From Allopusillimonas ginsengisoli (GTDB lineage Bacteria; Pseudomonadota; Gammaproteobacteria; Burkholderiales; Burkholderiaceae_B), in NCBI GenBank assembly GCA_005239165.1, contig RAPG01000013.1, forward strand, positions 1 to 64,000: 64,000 bases of DNA, written 5' to 3'. Under the pieces are notes generated by a model that saw nothing but the letters and a program-made list of their open reading frames with translations, had not been told where the DNA came from and did no database searches. Position numbers and translations under genes: made by a program. Below, piece by piece: positions 62,464 to 64,000 of the stretch; the first letter of the stretch is position 1, and the number at the start of each line of letters is the position of its first letter.

Positions 62464-64000
62464 ATGCCTATCTCCGCAGCCCCTCTGGTTTCCGAAAGTC
62501 TCACCGCCGCGCCGCTCGACGAGGCCGAGCGTGACCGGCGTGCTCACGTACGCCCACCCGACTGGAAGAACCCGACACCGGCCACGCTCTATGACCTGGT
62601 GGTTATCGGAGGCGGCACGTCTGGCCTGGTGGCAGCTCATACGGCCGCAGCGCAGGGAGTGAAAGTCGCGTTAATCGAACGCCGTTTCCTTGGCGGTAAT
62701 TGCCTGAATACCGGCTGTGTGCCCTCTAAGGCGCTTATCCGCAGCTCGCGCTTGTATGCGGAAATGCGCGAAGCAGTACAGTTCGGCGTTCAGACTCCAG
62801 CTGACATCCCCGTCGACTTTGCCATGGTAATGCGTCATATGCGAAAGGTTCGCGCTCGCTTAAGCCGCAGCAGCTCAGTGCAAGAGCTGCTGACGGCGGG
62901 CATAGACGTATTCTTTGGTCAGGCGCAATTCACCGGGCCCGCTGCGCTGGAGGTGGAGGGGGCCGCATTGCGCTTTCGCAAGGCGGTTATCGCCACGGGT
63001 GCACGATCGGACGTGCCGTCAATTCCGGGTCTGGAAGCCGCAGGTTTTCTTACCAATGAGCACGTATTCAATCTCGTTGAGTTGCCGCCACGCCTGCTGG
63101 TTATTGGCGGTGGCCCCCTTGGTTGTGAAATGGCGCAAGCATTCTGCCGCTTCGGTTCGCATACAACAATCGTGCAGAATTGGCCGCTGTTTCTGCCAAA
63201 AGAGGAGCGCGACGCGGCGCAGATTTTGTCTGATGCGTTTGCTCGAGACGGCATAGAGGTCAGGCTGAATACTGAAGTGGTCGGTGTGCGGGTGGAGGGT
63301 GGCCAGAAGTTGGTTGATCTGCTTAGTGACGACTACCACAGCACCATCGCGGTGGATGAGATTCTTACGGGCACCGGCCGTGTGCCTAATGTTGAGGGCT
63401 TGAATCTGAAGGCGGCTGGCGTCAATTTTGATGATGATCGCGGCGTGCATGTCGATGATTTCATGCGCACCAGCAATCGCCAGATCTACGCTGCCGGCGA
63501 TGTCTGCCTGGAGCATAAGTTCGACAACACGGCCGACGCCAGCGCACGCATCGCGGTGCACAATGCCTTGCGTTTGAGCCGCCGCCGCTTCAGTAAACTG
63601 ACCATACCCTGGTGCACCTACACCGATCCCGAGGTCGCGCACGTTGGCATGTATGTGCGACAGGCGCGTGAGCGTGGCATCCCGGTAAAGACCTTTACTA
63701 TTTTGATGCACGATGTTGATCGTGCAGTGGTCGACGGCGAAGAGGCTGGCTTTGTGAAAATCCACGTGCGTGAGGGCAGCGACGAGATTTTAGGCGCGGC
63801 GATTGTGGCGCGACATGCCGGCGAAATGATTAACGAGATTACGCTGGCGATGGTCGCCAATGTCGGTTTGCGCGGACTGAGCCGCGTCATGCACCCCTAC
63901 CCGACCCAGGCCGCGGCGATCACGAAGGCGGCGGATGCCTGCGAGCGTGCCTACTACCGATTGCCATTCTGGGCACGGTTGCGGCGCTGGTTGCAGCGGC
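62464..64000 (+). CDS. MerA-like FAD/NAD(P) disulfide oxidoreductase, partial at window end
   Basis: At least 512 residues of a pyridine nucleotide-disulfide oxidoreductase close to mercuric reductase. The FAD motif is DLVVIGGGTSGLVAAHTA. The redox cysteines are in GGNCLNTGCVPSKAL. The NAD motif is LLVIGGGPLGCEMAQAF, then AAGDVC. The dimerisation domain follows (TYTDPEVAHVGMY, HPYPTQAAA). No MerA N-terminal heavy-metal domain is present and the tail CERAYYRLPFWARL is unlike the cysteine pair of MerA, so mercury reduction is doubtful. The reading frame is still open at base 64000. Confidence 0.88.
   Translation, partial: MPISAAPLVSESLTAAPLDEAERDRRAHVRPPDWKNPTPATLYDLVVIGGGTSGLVAAHTAAAQGVKVALIERRFLGGNCLNTGCVPSKALIRSSRLYAEMREAVQFGVQTPADIPVDFAMVMRHMRKVRARLSRSSSVQELLTAGIDVFFGQAQFTGPAALEVEGAALRFRKAVIATGARSDVPSIPGLEAAGFLTNEHVFNLVELPPRLLVIGGGPLGCEMAQAFCRFGSHTTIVQNWPLFLPKEERDAAQILSDAFARDGIEVRLNTEVVGVRVEGGQKLVDLLSDDYHSTIAVDEILTGTGRVPNVEGLNLKAAGVNFDDDRGVHVDDFMRTSNRQIYAAGDVCLEHKFDNTADASARIAVHNALRLSRRRFSKLTIPWCTYTDPEVAHVGMYVRQARERGIPVKTFTILMHDVDRAVVDGEEAGFVKIHVREGSDEILGAAIVARHAGEMINEITLAMVANVGLRGLSRVMHPYPTQAAAITKAADACERAYYRLPFWARLRRWLQR

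Overview
The window looks like a chromosomal segment of a betaproteobacterium, most probably of the family Alcaligenaceae (Bordetella, Advenella, Pusillimonas and relatives). The grounds are the gene order gloB / methyltransferase / rnhA / dnaQ, an E. coli-sized trifunctional PutA, mid-50s GC by eye, many two-component or LysR-linked efflux genes, and a thiosulfate dehydrogenase pair of the kind used by tetrathionate-forming Alcaligenaceae. This placement is inferred from gene content and was not searched.

Layout. 1-84: end of an IS3-family element. 125-2459: Fur-box-preceded TonB-dependent receptor. 2756-4443: tsdB-tsdA (thiosulfate to tetrathionate). 4588-6958: SSB-like protein, MmyB-type regulator, SnoaL-like protein, DUF1330 protein. 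7109-12989: proline catabolism (putA, putP) with five GTTGCA sites, the known PutA recognition element. 13323-17154: membrane glycosyltransferase cluster (GT39-like, GT2, GtrA, ChbG/YdjC). 17256-21050: BKACE enzyme, ABC-type binding protein, GntP permease. 21169-23358: 40-bp tandem repeats, frameshifted mgtE with a long leader, short repeats. 23537-29842: methyltransferase, guanine-deaminase-like gene (frameshifted), a stand-alone AceE-like E1 with a divergent Lrp regulator, YdjM-like hydrolase, I78 lipoprotein. 30016-36039: trhO, GST, and the gloB-mltD-fabI operon facing methyltransferase-rnhA. 36131-41394: RND efflux pair, dnaQ, tRNA-Val(CAC). 41512-42946: an Rpn nuclease gene whose C-terminal module is duplicated in tandem as a separate small ORF. 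43192-52671: PIG-L deacetylase with beta-propeller, LysR regulator and a three-gene RND efflux operon. 52912-55682: frameshifted cytochrome c, tam, cardiolipin synthase. 55683-58667: a patch of mobile and decayed genes (integrase remnant, degenerate ABC ATPase, broken ParDE pair, AlbA_2 ATPase with LESR repeats). 59138-60803: MarR-DUF1398-peroxiredoxin operon with twin operators. 61129-64000: GH144-like protein and a MerA-like flavoprotein that runs off the end.

Three genes (mgtE, the deaminase, the small cytochrome c) are each broken by a single-base indel in a homopolymer run, and each is repaired perfectly by adding or removing one base. Three independent cases of the same type suggest base-calling errors, or less likely phase variation, rather than three real pseudogenes.

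The most interesting locus is the Rpn gene. In E. coli, Rpn nucleases are restrained by a C-terminal protein translated from an internal start. Here the internal start has a good ribosome binding site, and the whole C-terminal module has been copied downstream as its own ORF. Other points worth attention are the dense PutA operators, the GtrA gene lying antisense across both neighbours, and the isolated ABC ATPase lacking its catalytic glutamate.
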